Source of the DNA: Methyloceanibacter sp.
GTDB taxonomy: Bacteria > Pseudomonadota > Alphaproteobacteria > Rhizobiales > Methyloligellaceae
Reading direction: 5' to 3'
NCBI GenBank assembly: GCA_025449615.1
Contig: JANWJA010000109.1
Coordinates: 1 to 11,413 of the forward strand
Length of the DNA: 11,413 nt
The notes beneath the pieces are model-generated. The model was given only the letters and a program-made list of their open reading frames with translations, had not been told where the DNA came from and searched no databases. Made by a program: the position numbers and the translations under genes. Below, piece after piece: positions 1 to 6,982 of this stretch (positions within the stretch are counted from its first letter, which is position 1; each line of letters opens with the position of its first letter).

Positions 1-198
1 TTCGGTGACAAAACCATAGAGCCTGATCTCGTCCTCGCGTACATGGGTGTCGATAGCGAGGCTCACAGTCTCGCCGATCGCGGGCAATGCGCCGAATGTG
101 CGCGCGCCGACCGTCACCTCGTAGCCGACACCGCCGACATCGAGAATGACGGCAGAGGTCGAGATTGCGTCGAGCCTTCCGGTGAGTTTGCCGATCAT
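1..198 (-). CDS. ruvA: Holliday junction branch migration protein RuvA, N-terminal 66 residues (cut by window edge)
   Basis: RuvA is the tetrameric DNA-binding subunit of the RuvAB branch-migration machine and holds Holliday junctions open for RuvB. The visible part begins [10 protein letters not shown], continues through a GVGYEV motif and reaches [12 protein letters not shown], which are hallmarks of the RuvA N-terminal OB-fold domain. The start ATG is at 198-196. It overlaps the ruvC stop codon by four bases (ATGA), indicating translational coupling in a ruvC-ruvA operon. The HhH domains and RuvB-binding domain lie beyond the left edge, so completeness cannot be judged. The family assignment is close to certain from sequence and context. 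Confidence 0.96.
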   Translation of the reverse strand, partial: MIGKLTGRLDAISTSAVILDVGGVGYEVTVGARTFGALPAIGETVSLAIDTHVREDEIRLYGFVTE

Positions 199-719
199 GG
201 CGCGTCCTTCAACTCGGCGACGATCCTCGCCTCTAATCGCGCGAATGTGCGACCATGTGCATGCGTGATGGCGATGGCGAGCGCGTCGGCCGCGTCCGTG
301 CTGTCGAAACTTGAGCGCGGCAGAAGATGCGTGACCATGGCGCGGATCTGATCCTTGCCGGCGTGACCTGCGCCGACCACGGTCTTCTTCACCGCGTTCG
401 GTGCGTATTCGGCGATCGGCAGCCCGAGCAGCGCCGGCACCAGCATGGCGATGCCCCGCGCCTGGCCGAGCTTCAGCGTGGCGCCGGCGTCGCGATTGAC
501 GAAGGTCTGCTCGATTGCGGCCTCCACCGGCTCGAGCCGGGCCAGCACTTGCGACAGACCGTCGAACAATTGCCGCAAGCGCACCCCGAGGCTTTCGGCT
601 TGGTCCGACTCGACCGAGCCGCAAGCGACAAAGCCGAGCCTTACCCCGTCATAGTCAATGACGCCCCAGCCAGTGCGCCTCAAGCCCGGGTCGATGCCGA
701 TAATGCGGATATTTCCCAT
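195..719 (-). CDS. ruvC: Crossover junction endodeoxyribonuclease RuvC
   Basis: RuvC is the dimeric, Mg-dependent resolvase that cuts Holliday junctions symmetrically during recombinational repair. The 174-residue protein has normal family length and the RNase H-like fold signatures. Asp10 lies in [12 protein letters not shown], Glu70 in AAIEQTF, and Asp142 and Asp145 in STDAADALA; these match the four catalytic acids of the E. coli enzyme (D7, E66, D138, D141). ATG at 719-717 is the natural start because GIDPG must sit about ten residues from the N terminus. No strong Shine-Dalgarno sequence is visible upstream. It ends overlapping ruvA by four bases, so the two genes form one operon. Unlike the common arrangement in relatives, yebC is not adjacent but about 5 kb away. 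Confidence 0.97.
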   Translation of the reverse strand: MGNIRIIGIDPGLRRTGWGVIDYDGVRLGFVACGSVESDQAESLGVRLRQLFDGLSQVLARLEPVEAAIEQTFVNRDAGATLKLGQARGIAMLVPALLGLPIAEYAPNAVKKTVVGAGHAGKDQIRAMVTHLLPRSSFDSTDAADALAIAITHAHGRTFARLEARIVAELKDAP

Positions 720-887
720 GGTGTTGGCCAGAATCGGGTCCCAGTGGGCAACGAATCACCTTGCGCCAGTGTGCCACGCGGGCGCCCGCCAGGGGTAGCC
801 GGGAGCAGGCGTGCACAAAAATTCCTCATGACAGGAAGGGCTTGCCCGGGCTAATCGAGCATATCCGGGGTAACAACCGCGTGTTTG

Positions 888-1373
888 ATGGTCTCAATCC
901 TCGATAGTTGCGCCGGCGTACCCCGGCAGGAGTTCCCGGCTGGAACTGTCCTGCTTTCCGAGGGCGACACCTCAGGGCGCCTCTACGTGCTGGCGTCCGG
1001 CAGCGTCGAAGTGCTGCGTGGCGATACCCAGGTCACCATCATCAGCGATCCGGGCGCCGTGTTCGGCGAGATGTCGGTGCTGCTCAACCGGCCGCACACG
1101 GCGACGGTCCGGGCTTTATCGCCGGTCGGCGTCTTCATGTTCGAGGATGCGCAAAGCTTTCTCAAATCCAATCCTGAGATCGCCTTCCTGCTAGCGAAGT
1201 TGCTCGCCGAGCGTCTCAACGGCGCCACCACCTATTTGGTCGATCTCAAGCGGCAGTTCGAAGGCCACGGCAACCATCTCGGCATGGTCGGAGAGATTCT
1301 GGAATCGCTGATCCACCAGCAGCATCAGGAATTCACGCTTGGCCCGGAACGCGAGACGGATCCACGACTCTAG
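888..1373 (+). CDS. Stand-alone cyclic-nucleotide-binding-domain protein
   Basis: A 161-residue protein consisting mostly of one Crp/PKA-type cyclic-nucleotide-binding domain (about residues 10-110), followed by a helical tail and no DNA-binding helix-turn-helix. Visible signatures are the barrel segment FPAGTVLLSEGD, the GSVEVLRG turn, and the phosphate-binding cassette from Phe59 (FGEMSVLL) to Val74. In canonical cNMP binders this cassette carries an Arg before AATV; here the aligned residue is His70, so cAMP/cGMP binding by the standard mode is doubtful. ATG at 888 is chosen; a TTG at 885 directly precedes it in frame, and the Shine-Dalgarno region is weak. The gene is divergent from ruvC and convergent with the phosphoesterase, with a palindromic repeat between the ends. 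The partner or output domain is unknown; it probably acts through protein-protein contact. Confidence 0.82.
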   Translation: MVSILDSCAGVPRQEFPAGTVLLSEGDTSGRLYVLASGSVEVLRGDTQVTIISDPGAVFGEMSVLLNRPHTATVRALSPVGVFMFEDAQSFLKSNPEIAFLLAKLLAERLNGATTYLVDLKRQFEGHGNHLGMVGEILESLIHQQHQEFTLGPERETDPRL

Positions 1374-1377
1374 TTTT

Positions 1378-1426
1378 GAGCATGATCTTATCGGAAAACC
1401 GGTTCCCACTTTTTCGGATCATGCTC
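1378..1426. repeat. Short palindromic interspersed repeat between convergent genes
   Basis: The arms GAGCATGATC (1378-1387) and GATCATGCTC (1417-1426) are a perfect 10-base inverted repeat around a core containing GGAAAACCGGTTCCC. From general knowledge, elements with this outline are scattered in many copies in Bradyrhizobium-like genomes, often at gene ends. It fills the space after the cyclic-nucleotide-binding gene and runs into the phosphoesterase, whose TGA stop (1421-1419) lies inside the right arm. A hairpin here could end transcription from both sides, although no clear T tract follows. Only one copy is visible in this window. Confidence 0.75.
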
Positions 1427-2195
1427 TTAGCCACTCTGGCAAAGCCTCGAGCCGCTTCACCGGACGCTCGAGCGGCTGATCGAGCCTGATGAACTGATGG
1501 GTGATTGCCGAAAACCAAAACGCCTCGTGAGTCTCGGTGTCGATGATGATGTGCGTCGGCAGCGGGCCTGGCTGATTGCCGGCATTGAACACCCATGTAT
1601 TGCCGATGCGATCGACCCAGGAACCGTCAGGGATAAACGGTGACTGGTGCACGTGACCGGATAAAACAATGTCGGGTTTGTATCGCTCGATCCACTCTCT
1701 GAGCTCGACATCGCCGAAATAGCGCGCGCCGCCCCAACTTGTCTGCGACTCCGCCGGTGGCGCGTGATGGATCCAGATCCATTGACCGGTGCGTTTCGCA
1801 GCGGCCTCGGCGAGCTGTACCGCAATTCCTTCGCGCGCGATTGGGCCGTCCCACCAGGGGCAGATGGTGAAGAACGTGCCCTCGACCACCACCGACTCGC
1901 CGTCCGACAACACGCCTTCATTCTGCGAGGTGCCGAGCCACTTGGCGATCTTCTCTCCCACCTCGTTCTTCGAATCGAGATCGTGATTGCCGGAGCAGAT
2001 CAGGAGGCGGGTTTTTTCGCGCAATCGATTGAAGTATTTCCGGATCACGACGCTCTGCGCCCGTCCGTCCACCAGCGAGGCGACATCGAGATGATCGCCA
2101 GCGATGACGACCACGTCGAAATCGGGCGCCATCTCCAGCACCCAATCATATTGGGGCAGCGAGTAATGCAGATCGGCGACGAGGAGGAGGCGCAT
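1419..2195 (-). CDS. Calcineurin-like metallophosphoesterase
   Basis: A 258-residue cytosolic phosphoesterase of the calcineurin/Mre11 superfamily, which uses two metal ions to hydrolyse phosphoester bonds. The metal-ligand motifs appear in the right order: ADLH (Asp8, His10), GDHLD (Asp34), GNHD (Asn70, His71), WIHH (His143) and GHVH (His181, His183). The ATG at 2195 is preferred because it places the first motif directly at the N terminus; a TTG 16 codons upstream would add a low-complexity extension. No signal peptide is seen. The last residues (LRA) and stop come from a repeat element, so the extreme C terminus is probably not functionally conserved. Transcription diverges from the caspase-like gene across a 204-base gap. 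The substrate cannot be told from sequence; nucleotide, phosphoprotein and phospholipid substrates all occur in this family. Confidence 0.88.
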   Translation of the reverse strand: MRLLLVADLHYSLPQYDWVLEMAPDFDVVVIAGDHLDVASLVDGRAQSVVIRKYFNRLREKTRLLICSGNHDLDSKNEVGEKIAKWLGTSQNEGVLSDGESVVVEGTFFTICPWWDGPIAREGIAVQLAEAAAKRTGQWIWIHHAPPAESQTSWGGARYFGDVELREWIERYKPDIVLSGHVHQSPFIPDGSWVDRIGNTWVFNAGNQPGPLPTHIIIDTETHEAFWFSAITHQFIRLDQPLERPVKRLEALPEWLRA

Positions 2196-2272
2196 GGGGT
2201 GGCGTCTCGGTTCGGGCGAATTTGGTCGCCGCTCATAGCACAAAGCGAGGGAATCCGCTCCCTTCTAGGTAG

Positions 2273-2287
2273 GAAACGTGACGTTTC
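2273..2287. promoter_or_regulatory. Candidate operator: 15-base near-perfect palindrome
   Basis: GAAACGT-G-ACGTTTC is a perfect 7-base inverted repeat with a one-base spacer, in the gap between the divergent phosphoesterase and caspase-like genes. Its symmetry and size resemble a dimeric transcription factor site. No regulator can be named, no consensus promoter hexamers were found beside it, and this is a single occurrence, so the functional role is inference. Confidence 0.35.
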
Positions 2288-2359
2288 GGCGATGAACGCC
2301 CACTGAACTCTGGCTTCACAACAGGTTCAGGCGCTTTGTGGGATAACGGCAAGATGCAT

Positions 2360-2378
2360 AGCCTCGCCGCCCGAGGCT
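2360..2378 (+). promoter_or_regulatory. Hairpin in the leader of the caspase-like gene
   Basis: AGCCTCG (2360-2366) and CGAGGCT (2372-2378) form a perfect 7-base stem with a five-base CCGCC loop. It ends nine bases before the AGGAGAG Shine-Dalgarno sequence (2388-2394 region) of the caspase-like gene. No T tract follows, so it is not an intrinsic terminator. It could stabilise the 5' end of the mRNA or influence translation; this is inference. Confidence 0.35.
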
Positions 2379-2399
2379 CATCCTGACAGGAGAGGCGTC

Positions 2400-3905
2400 A
2401 TGATCAATCGGCTTATTCTTGCCTTTGTGGCGCTGCTGGCGCTGCCCGGCACATCGAACGCTACCGCGGAAGATCGCTTCGCGCTTGTTCTTGGCAATTC
2501 AAATTACGAGGGGGTTTCGGCGCTGCCGAATCCCACCAAAGATGCCAAGGCCGTCAAAGCCATGCTGGAGGAGGCCAATTTCGAGGTTGATGCCGCGCTC
2601 GATCTCGGCCAGTCCGACATGCTTGGCGCGGTGCGCGACTTCGCCGGCAAGCTCTCCGACAAGGACAAGGATAGCGTGGCGCTGATCTATTTCGCCGGCC
2701 ACGGCATCCAGATCGACGGCGAGAACTATCTCATCCCAGTCGATGCCAAGATCACACAAGCCGAAGACGTGCCGCTCGAAGCCGTCCGTCTCGCCGATGT
2801 CATGAATCTGATGTCTGCCGTGCCGAGCAAGACAAGGATCGTCATCCTCGATGCTTGCCGCAACGATCCCTTCAAGGAAATTGCGAAATCGACCGGCCGC
2901 GGTCTTGCCATCGTCAATGCACCGGAAGGTTCCATCGTTGCCTATTCGACCTCGCCGGGCTCGGTCGCCGAAGACGGAACCGGCAACAACAGTCCCTTTA
3001 CCGCGGCCTTCATCAAGCAGGCCAAAGTGCCGGGCGCTGAGATCGGCACCGTGTTTCAGAATGTCCGTCTCGCCGTGCACCAATCGACCGAGGGCCGCCA
3101 GACCCCGTGGGAGATCACCGCGCTGACCGAACCCTTCGCCTTCTTCCCTGGCGATGGCGAGATCAAACCACAAGAGCCGGAAAAATCCGAAGCTGAATGG
3201 CGCAAAGATCTCAAGTCGCGCTCTGCCGACGAGGCCTATGACATCGTGATCCACGAGGACAACGTCATCGTCTATCAGCTGTTCCTCGTGCTGTTCCCCG
3301 ACGCGCCTCAGATCGGCGGCATCACTATCATCCTCGACCGCCGGCTGGAGATGTTTGCCTGGTTCGACGCGGTGCGGCTGAACTCGGTGCTGGCTTACGA
3401 AGCTTTCCTCGCCCGCTATCCGAATAGCGATCTCGCACCGACCGCAAAGCGGCTGGAGGAGCGCGCTCGCGAGCTCGCCGACGAAGCCAACAGCTTTCCT
3501 GACGCCGTTCGCATCGCCGAGAAGCCCGAGATCAGGACCGTCATCAAGGAAGTTCCGGTCGAAAAGCTCGTGACCAAGGAAGTGATCAAAGAGGTTCCGG
3601 TCGAGGTGATCAAAGAAGTGAAAGTGCCCTTCGAGGTCATCAAGGAAGTCCCGGTCGAGAAGATCGTCGTCAAGGAAGTCCCGGTGGAGAAGATCGTCAC
3701 CAAGGAAGTCATCAAAGAGGTGAGAGTCCCTGTCGAGAAGATCGTGGTCAAAGAGGTCAGGGTCCCGGTCGAGAAGATCGTGATCAAAGAAGTGAAGGTG
3801 CCGGTCCGCATTCCCTGCAATTGCGGCGGCGGCGGCGGAGATGGCGGCGGCAGCGGCAAAGGTGGCAAAGGTGGCAAAGGCCGCGGCCACAACATTCCCC
3901 GCTAA
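2400..3905 (+). CDS. Secreted caspase-fold (peptidase C14) protein with Val/Pro/Glu/Lys repeat tail
   Basis: A 501-residue protein predicted to leave the cytoplasm: residues 1-23 form a signal peptide ending at the ATA|ED cleavage site. Residues 25-250 form a caspase/metacaspase p20-like domain: RFALVLGNSNY start, IYFAGHG with catalytic His101, and VILDACRNDPF with catalytic Cys153. An AYSTSPGSVAEDG segment and a GRQTPW motif follow, as is usual in bacterial C14 proteins. Residues 260-365 hold a linker with a TPR-like AYEAFLARYPNSDLA. Residues 381-469 are a repeat based on KEV and VPVEKIV units, then Cys-Asn-Cys (473-475) and a Gly/Lys-rich end. ATG at 2400 is supported by an AGGAGAG site about seven bases upstream. 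A terminator follows directly, so it is probably monocistronic. Substrate and role are unknown; both catalytic residues are present, so activity is plausible. Confidence 0.9.
   Translation: MINRLILAFVALLALPGTSNATAEDRFALVLGNSNYEGVSALPNPTKDAKAVKAMLEEANFEVDAALDLGQSDMLGAVRDFAGKLSDKDKDSVALIYFAGHGIQIDGENYLIPVDAKITQAEDVPLEAVRLADVMNLMSAVPSKTRIVILDACRNDPFKEIAKSTGRGLAIVNAPEGSIVAYSTSPGSVAEDGTGNNSPFTAAFIKQAKVPGAEIGTVFQNVRLAVHQSTEGRQTPWEITALTEPFAFFPGDGEIKPQEPEKSEAEWRKDLKSRSADEAYDIVIHEDNVIVYQLFLVLFPDAPQIGGITIILDRRLEMFAWFDAVRLNSVLAYEAFLARYPNSDLAPTAKRLEERARELADEANSFPDAVRIAEKPEIRTVIKEVPVEKLVTKEVIKEVPVEVIKEVKVPFEVIKEVPVEKIVVKEVPVEKIVTKEVIKEVRVPVEKIVVKEVRVPVEKIVIKEVKVPVRIPCNCGGGGGDGGGSGKGGKGGKGRGHNIPR
3540..3806 (+). 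repeat. In-frame coding repeat (KEV / VPVEKIV units)
   Basis: This stretch encodes residues 381-469 of the caspase-fold protein and is built from related units of about 10-14 residues. The KEV triplet occurs ten times, and VEKIV or close variants recur between them. The DNA is also repetitive: variants of AAGGAAGTCCCGGTCGAGAAG appear several times with mostly third-position changes, suggesting internal duplication followed by purifying selection. Alternating Lys/Glu and Val would suit an extended beta or amphipathic fibrous structure. Confidence 0.85.
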
Positions 3906-3923
3906 GACCTCGCGCTAACGAAG

Positions 3924-3962
3924 AAGCCGGTGTTGGGATAGCCCCGCACCGGCTTTCGTTTG
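3924..3962 (+). terminator. Intrinsic terminator of the caspase-like gene
   Basis: AAGCCGGTG (3924-3932) pairs with CACCGGCTT (3947-3955) as a 9-base GC-rich stem, followed by TTCGTTT. It begins 18 bases after the stop codon of the caspase-like gene. Confidence 0.8.
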
Positions 3963-4201
3963 CCCGGATGACGAAGGCTGGGTGATGCTCGCTCCTGACG
4001 GCAAACGACCCCTGATCGTCAACAAAAGTGGCGGAAGGCAGCCAAAGAGCTGATCACGGAGCTTGCCCCCGTTGAAGCAAGATCCGGAAAACTTGCGGAC
4101 TTTTCGCGACAACCTCATGGGTCAAAGACGAACCACGATCGGACACAAATGCGCCACTTCGTTGCTTAGTTTAGCGTCGAAACGATAGAGGATTTCCGAT
4201 C
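3963..4201. other. Intergenic region without a supported gene
   Basis: Between the caspase terminator and the Spy-like gene I see no convincing coding region, RNA or promoter consensus. A short plus-frame stretch near 3967-4056 reads protein-like (ending KSGGRQPKS) but has no good start or ribosome site. An AGAGGA sequence near 4187-4192 probably serves as the ribosome site of the Spy-like gene. The promoter of that gene must lie here, but it cannot be placed. Confidence 0.5.
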
Positions 4202-5083
4202 ATGACACGCAACACGAAAATTGCAGCCCTTGTGCTTCTGGTCGCTGCCGGACTCACGGGCCTCGTTCTTTTTGCGACAGCGCGCGGACACCATTTCCGC
4301 GAGAGATTGGCCTACGCCGCTCATCATATGGCCGGCGATGACAGAGATCACGACCGCAGGGGTCGCGGTGACCGCGACGGTCGTGGCGACAGAATAAGTG
4401 ACGGCGGCGTGATGGGTCGTGGTGACCGCATGGGTCGCGGCAACATGATGGCTGGCGGCAGCATGATGGGCGGCGAGTCTCGGCATGCCATGCGGTACGG
4501 ACCGTCAGATCACATGGGATCAATGGGCGGCCATGGCATGCATTTGGGGTGCTCGAAAGGCTCCAACTGGTTGGCTGAGAAGCTGAGCGCGATGGAGACC
4601 GAGATCGGCATTCGCGCCAACCAGCTCGATGCCTGGCGTGATTTCACCGATGCGCTGCAAGCCATGATGAAGCCGGCACTCCCGCCCAAGCCGACCACGC
4701 CTGCGGACACCACGCCAACAGAAACCAAGCCTGAAGCCTTCGGCAAAGCGCAGCGTTTTGCCGACGAGGCGATCGCTCGCGCCAAGACCGCGGAGACTTT
4801 GTCTAAGGCGATTGAGACCCTCCGCTCAACATTGACGCCTGAGCAGCTGGCCAAAGTTCAGAGCATCGAGGAGCAAGTCGGCACGCATCACGGCCGCGGC
4901 AAGTTCTTCTCCAAGCGGTTTGGTGGCGGCATGATGGGCGGCGGCGGCATGCGCCACCATCAAGGTCCTTCGGGTGCCGACGACGATGATGATGATAACG
5001 GCAATTCCGGCGATCAATCGGACGACAAGTCCGAGAAGGCGGCGCCCAGCACGCCGAGCACAGATCAACCCGCTCCTCAATAA
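4202..5083 (+). CDS. Spy/LTxxQ-like periplasmic protein, His/Met/Asp-rich
   Basis: A 293-residue exported protein. Residues 5-26 form a hydrophobic segment (signal peptide or membrane anchor). Residues 30-118 are rich in Gly, Arg, Asp, His and Met, including repeated GRGDR-type and MMGG motifs. Residues 120-155 and 180-228 form a helical domain with LTPEQ at 211-215; the earlier IRANQLDAW segment resembles the degenerate first copy of this motif. This matches the Spy/CpxP-like LTxxQ family of periplasmic chaperones and metal-stress proteins. The C-terminal tail has a [10 protein letters not shown] segment, a run of acidic residues (260-265) and a Pro/Ser/Thr end. The His/Met clusters suggest copper or other soft-metal binding, but this is inference. 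AGAGGA lies about nine bases before the ATG. A strong hairpin follows the stop, so it is probably a single-gene transcript. Confidence 0.8.
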   Translation: MTRNTKIAALVLLVAAGLTGLVLFATARGHHFRERLAYAAHHMAGDDRDHDRRGRGDRDGRGDRISDGGVMGRGDRMGRGNMMAGGSMMGGESRHAMRYGPSDHMGSMGGHGMHLGCSKGSNWLAEKLSAMETEIGIRANQLDAWRDFTDALQAMMKPALPPKPTTPADTTPTETKPEAFGKAQRFADEAIARAKTAETLSKAIETLRSTLTPEQLAKVQSIEEQVGTHHGRGKFFSKRFGGGMMGGGGMRHHQGPSGADDDDDDNGNSGDQSDDKSEKAAPSTPSTDQPAPQ

Positions 5084-5106
5084 ATTTGAGCGGCAACGCT
5101 GAATTG

Positions 5107-5143
5107 AACGGCCCGCCCCGAGATGGAGCGGGCCGTTGCTTTA
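5107..5143 (+). terminator. Intrinsic terminator of the Spy-like gene
   Basis: AACGGCCCGC (5107-5116) pairs with GCGGGCCGTT (5128-5137) as a perfect 10-base stem, followed by GCTTTA. It lies between convergent genes and could also slow transcription of the glycosyltransferase gene from the other side, although the T tract on that strand is poor. Confidence 0.8.
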
Positions 5144-5165
5144 TCAGCGAATGAAGTCGGCAAGG

Positions 5166-5993
5166 TCAGATATTGACCGCATTGCCGAACAGCTCATCGC
5201 CCCATGGATAGAGCGGACGATTGAAGTCCGACTCGGTGTGGATGGCGCGGCCTTTGCGCTCGGTCCATTTCTTCCCATAAGTCTCGAAGGGAAAATGCCG
5301 GATGTAATAGTCGCACGTCTCTTCCCAATGCTCGACCGACAGCGATTTGCCGTAATGCTGGCAATAGAGATCGGACTTGACCTGGCTCATGCCGCCCGGC
5401 GTGCGGCCATGGCCTTCGGCGAAGCCGATCTCCGGCCGGTTGCGCCACAGCATCAGAATGTCCCGCTGCTCCGGCCCGTAGAAGCGGCGGAAGTGGAGCA
5501 GCTCCAGTTCTGACCGATAAGGCGCGTGATCCTCCGGCGTCAGATACGCATCGAACAGACGCACGCGCACCGCATCGCAAGTCCCGGCGTTCGTGACGAA
5601 GTCGCGCAAATTTTCGGTAACGCGCTCGTCGGGATCGAAACAGAGCATCCAGTCATGCGGCAGCTGCGCTCGCGCCATGTCGAGCAGCAATCCCCGGTGG
5701 CGTCCTTCCGCCTGTTTCCGCGCGGCCACGTCTTGCTCCCAGGATTGATTGGCGACGATGAGCGCGACCTTGGGATGCTTGCGCAAGATTTCCACCGTAT
5801 CGTCGGTGCTCGCATCGTCATAAGCGATGATCGCATCCACTTGGCGGGCGAGATAATCGAGCGTGTCGGGCAGGATCAGCGCCTCGTTGCGCACCCGCGT
5901 CATGGCGACAAGGAGATGTTTTCGTCCAAGCAACGCATCGTTGCCTTGGATGATCTGCTCGCTGTCGCGAACTTGCCAATTGCCTTGTGTCAT
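5166..5993 (-). CDS. Family 2 glycosyltransferase (GT-A fold)
   Basis: A 275-residue protein of the GT2 superfamily, whose members transfer sugars from nucleotide donors to glycans, lipids or proteins. The nucleotide-binding start is LLVAMTRVRNEA (about 27-38), followed by AYDDASTDDT with Asp59-Asp60, and the metal-binding DxD-like DPDER (Asp120, Asp122). The second half contains HFRRFYG and a long aromatic-rich stretch, with no membrane helices, so the enzyme should be cytosolic or peripheral. ATG at 5993 is accepted although its upstream bases show no Shine-Dalgarno sequence; later in-frame starts would remove part of the fold. It follows yebC by 36 bases on the same strand and may be co-transcribed with it. 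No other glycan genes are nearby, so donor and acceptor are unknown. Confidence 0.87.
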   Translation of the reverse strand: MTQGNWQVRDSEQIIQGNDALLGRKHLLVAMTRVRNEALILPDTLDYLARQVDAIIAYDDASTDDTVEILRKHPKVALIVANQSWEQDVAARKQAEGRHRGLLLDMARAQLPHDWMLCFDPDERVTENLRDFVTNAGTCDAVRVRLFDAYLTPEDHAPYRSELELLHFRRFYGPEQRDILMLWRNRPEIGFAEGHGRTPGGMSQVKSDLYCQHYGKSLSVEHWEETCDYYIRHFPFETYGKKWTERKGRAIHTESDFNRPLYPWGDELFGNAVNI

Positions 5994-6029
5994 TGAAAAG
6001 GACGCGATGAGCTCATAGGACCAAATCTA

Positions 6030-6776
6030 TCACGCGCTCAGGCGCTCCAACACGTCGTCGGCGATTTCGAAATTGGCATAGACGTTCTGCACATCATCGG
6101 AGTCTTCGAGCGTCTCGATCATGCGGAGCAGCTTCTGCGCGCCCTCTTCCTCGACGGGCACGCCGCTCTTCGCTCGCCACAGAATGCGCGCCCCGCGTGG
6201 CTCGCCAAACTTGGCTTCGAGGACCTTGCCAACCTGATGCAACTGGTCGGGATCGCAATAGACGTAGTGCCCGTCCCCATCCGACTCCACATCCTCCGCT
6301 CCCGCCTCGATCGCGGCTTCGAGCATGGTGTCGGCGGTGGCCTTGTCGGCATCGAACTCGATGGCGCCGAGCTTGTCGAAATTGAACGAGACCGCGCCGG
6401 TCTCGCCAAGATTGCCGCCGAACTTGCTGAAGATCGAGCGCACCTCGCTCGCGGTTCGGTTCCGGTTATCGGTCAAGGTCTCGACGATCACGCCCACCCC
6501 GCCCGCGCCGAAGCCTTCGTAGCGGACCTCCTCGTAGTTTGCCCCACCGGCTTCCCCGCTCTTCTTGATGGCCCGCTCAATATTGTCCCTCGGCATGTTC
6601 TGGGCACGCGCGGTCTGGACCGCGCCCCTGAGGCGCGCGTTCATGGCGGGGTCCGGCAGGCCCATCTTGGCCGCCGCAGTGATTTCGCGGGCGAGCTTGG
6701 AGAAAAGCTTGGAGCGCTTTTTGTCCTGCGCCCCTTTGCGGAACTGAATATTCTTGAACTTCGAATGCCCTGCCAT
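6030..6776 (-). CDS. yebC: YebC/PmpR family protein (TACO1-like)
   Basis: A 248-residue protein of the YebC family, with normal length and an uninterrupted reading frame. Hallmarks are the N-terminal [18 protein letters not shown], the internal [21 protein letters not shown], and the [18 protein letters not shown] segment. Members were described as transcriptional regulators, and more recent work links some to ribosomes and relief of stalling at proline stretches. In many bacteria yebC sits next to ruvC; here the two are separated by about 5 kb of accessory genes, although they share the same strand. The ATG at 6776 has a GGGCAGGG sequence just upstream. The promoter should lie in the 206-base gap to the right; it was not recognised. 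Confidence 0.96.
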   Translation of the reverse strand: MAGHSKFKNIQFRKGAQDKKRSKLFSKLAREITAAAKMGLPDPAMNARLRGAVQTARAQNMPRDNIERAIKKSGEAGGANYEEVRYEGFGAGGVGVIVETLTDNRNRTASEVRSIFSKFGGNLGETGAVSFNFDKLGAIEFDADKATADTMLEAAIEAGAEDVESDGDGHYVYCDPDQLHQVGKVLEAKFGEPRGARILWRAKSGVPVEEEGAQKLLRMIETLEDSDDVQNVYANFEIADDVLERLSA

Positions 6777-6982
6777 GTCCCTGCCCGTCGATACCCTCTT
6801 TTCGCAAGTCCGGACTTATAGAAGCGGGGCGGCCCAAAATCCATGGCAATACGGCGCGTTTGCAGGCCATGTGCGTCGGCCGGCCAGAGCCACCGCTACA
6901 ATATCATTAGCGTGTCCTTAACCCTGTCGGACCACAACATTCACATCGCGTACCGTGTCGTCAGTCGGAGGGGGGAAAATCC

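Noticed and set aside
327..854. Plus-strand open frame opposite ruvC
   Set aside because: It is antisense to an unambiguous ruvC and its translation is Arg/Gln/Ala-rich with no recognisable domain.
2499..3890. 463-codon minus-strand open frame opposite the caspase-like gene
   Set aside because: Its His/Asp/Phe/Leu-rich repetitive translation mirrors the codon pattern of the plus-strand gene. It has no family features, and the plus-strand gene has clear motifs.
3967..4056. Short protein-like plus-strand stretch ending in KSGGRQPKS
   Set aside because: It reads like a protein fragment but has no start codon with a ribosome site and fewer than 30 residues. It may be a gene remnant, which cannot be shown from the sequence.
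4077..4108. Resemblance to the palindromic repeat at 1378-1426 (GATCCGGAAAA ... TTTTCG)
   Set aside because: Only the inner part is similar and the GCATGATC arms are absent, so calling a second copy is not justified.
6777..6982. Promoters for yebC and the small protein in their divergent gap
   Set aside because: At least one promoter must be here, but no pair of hexamers with acceptable spacing stood out.
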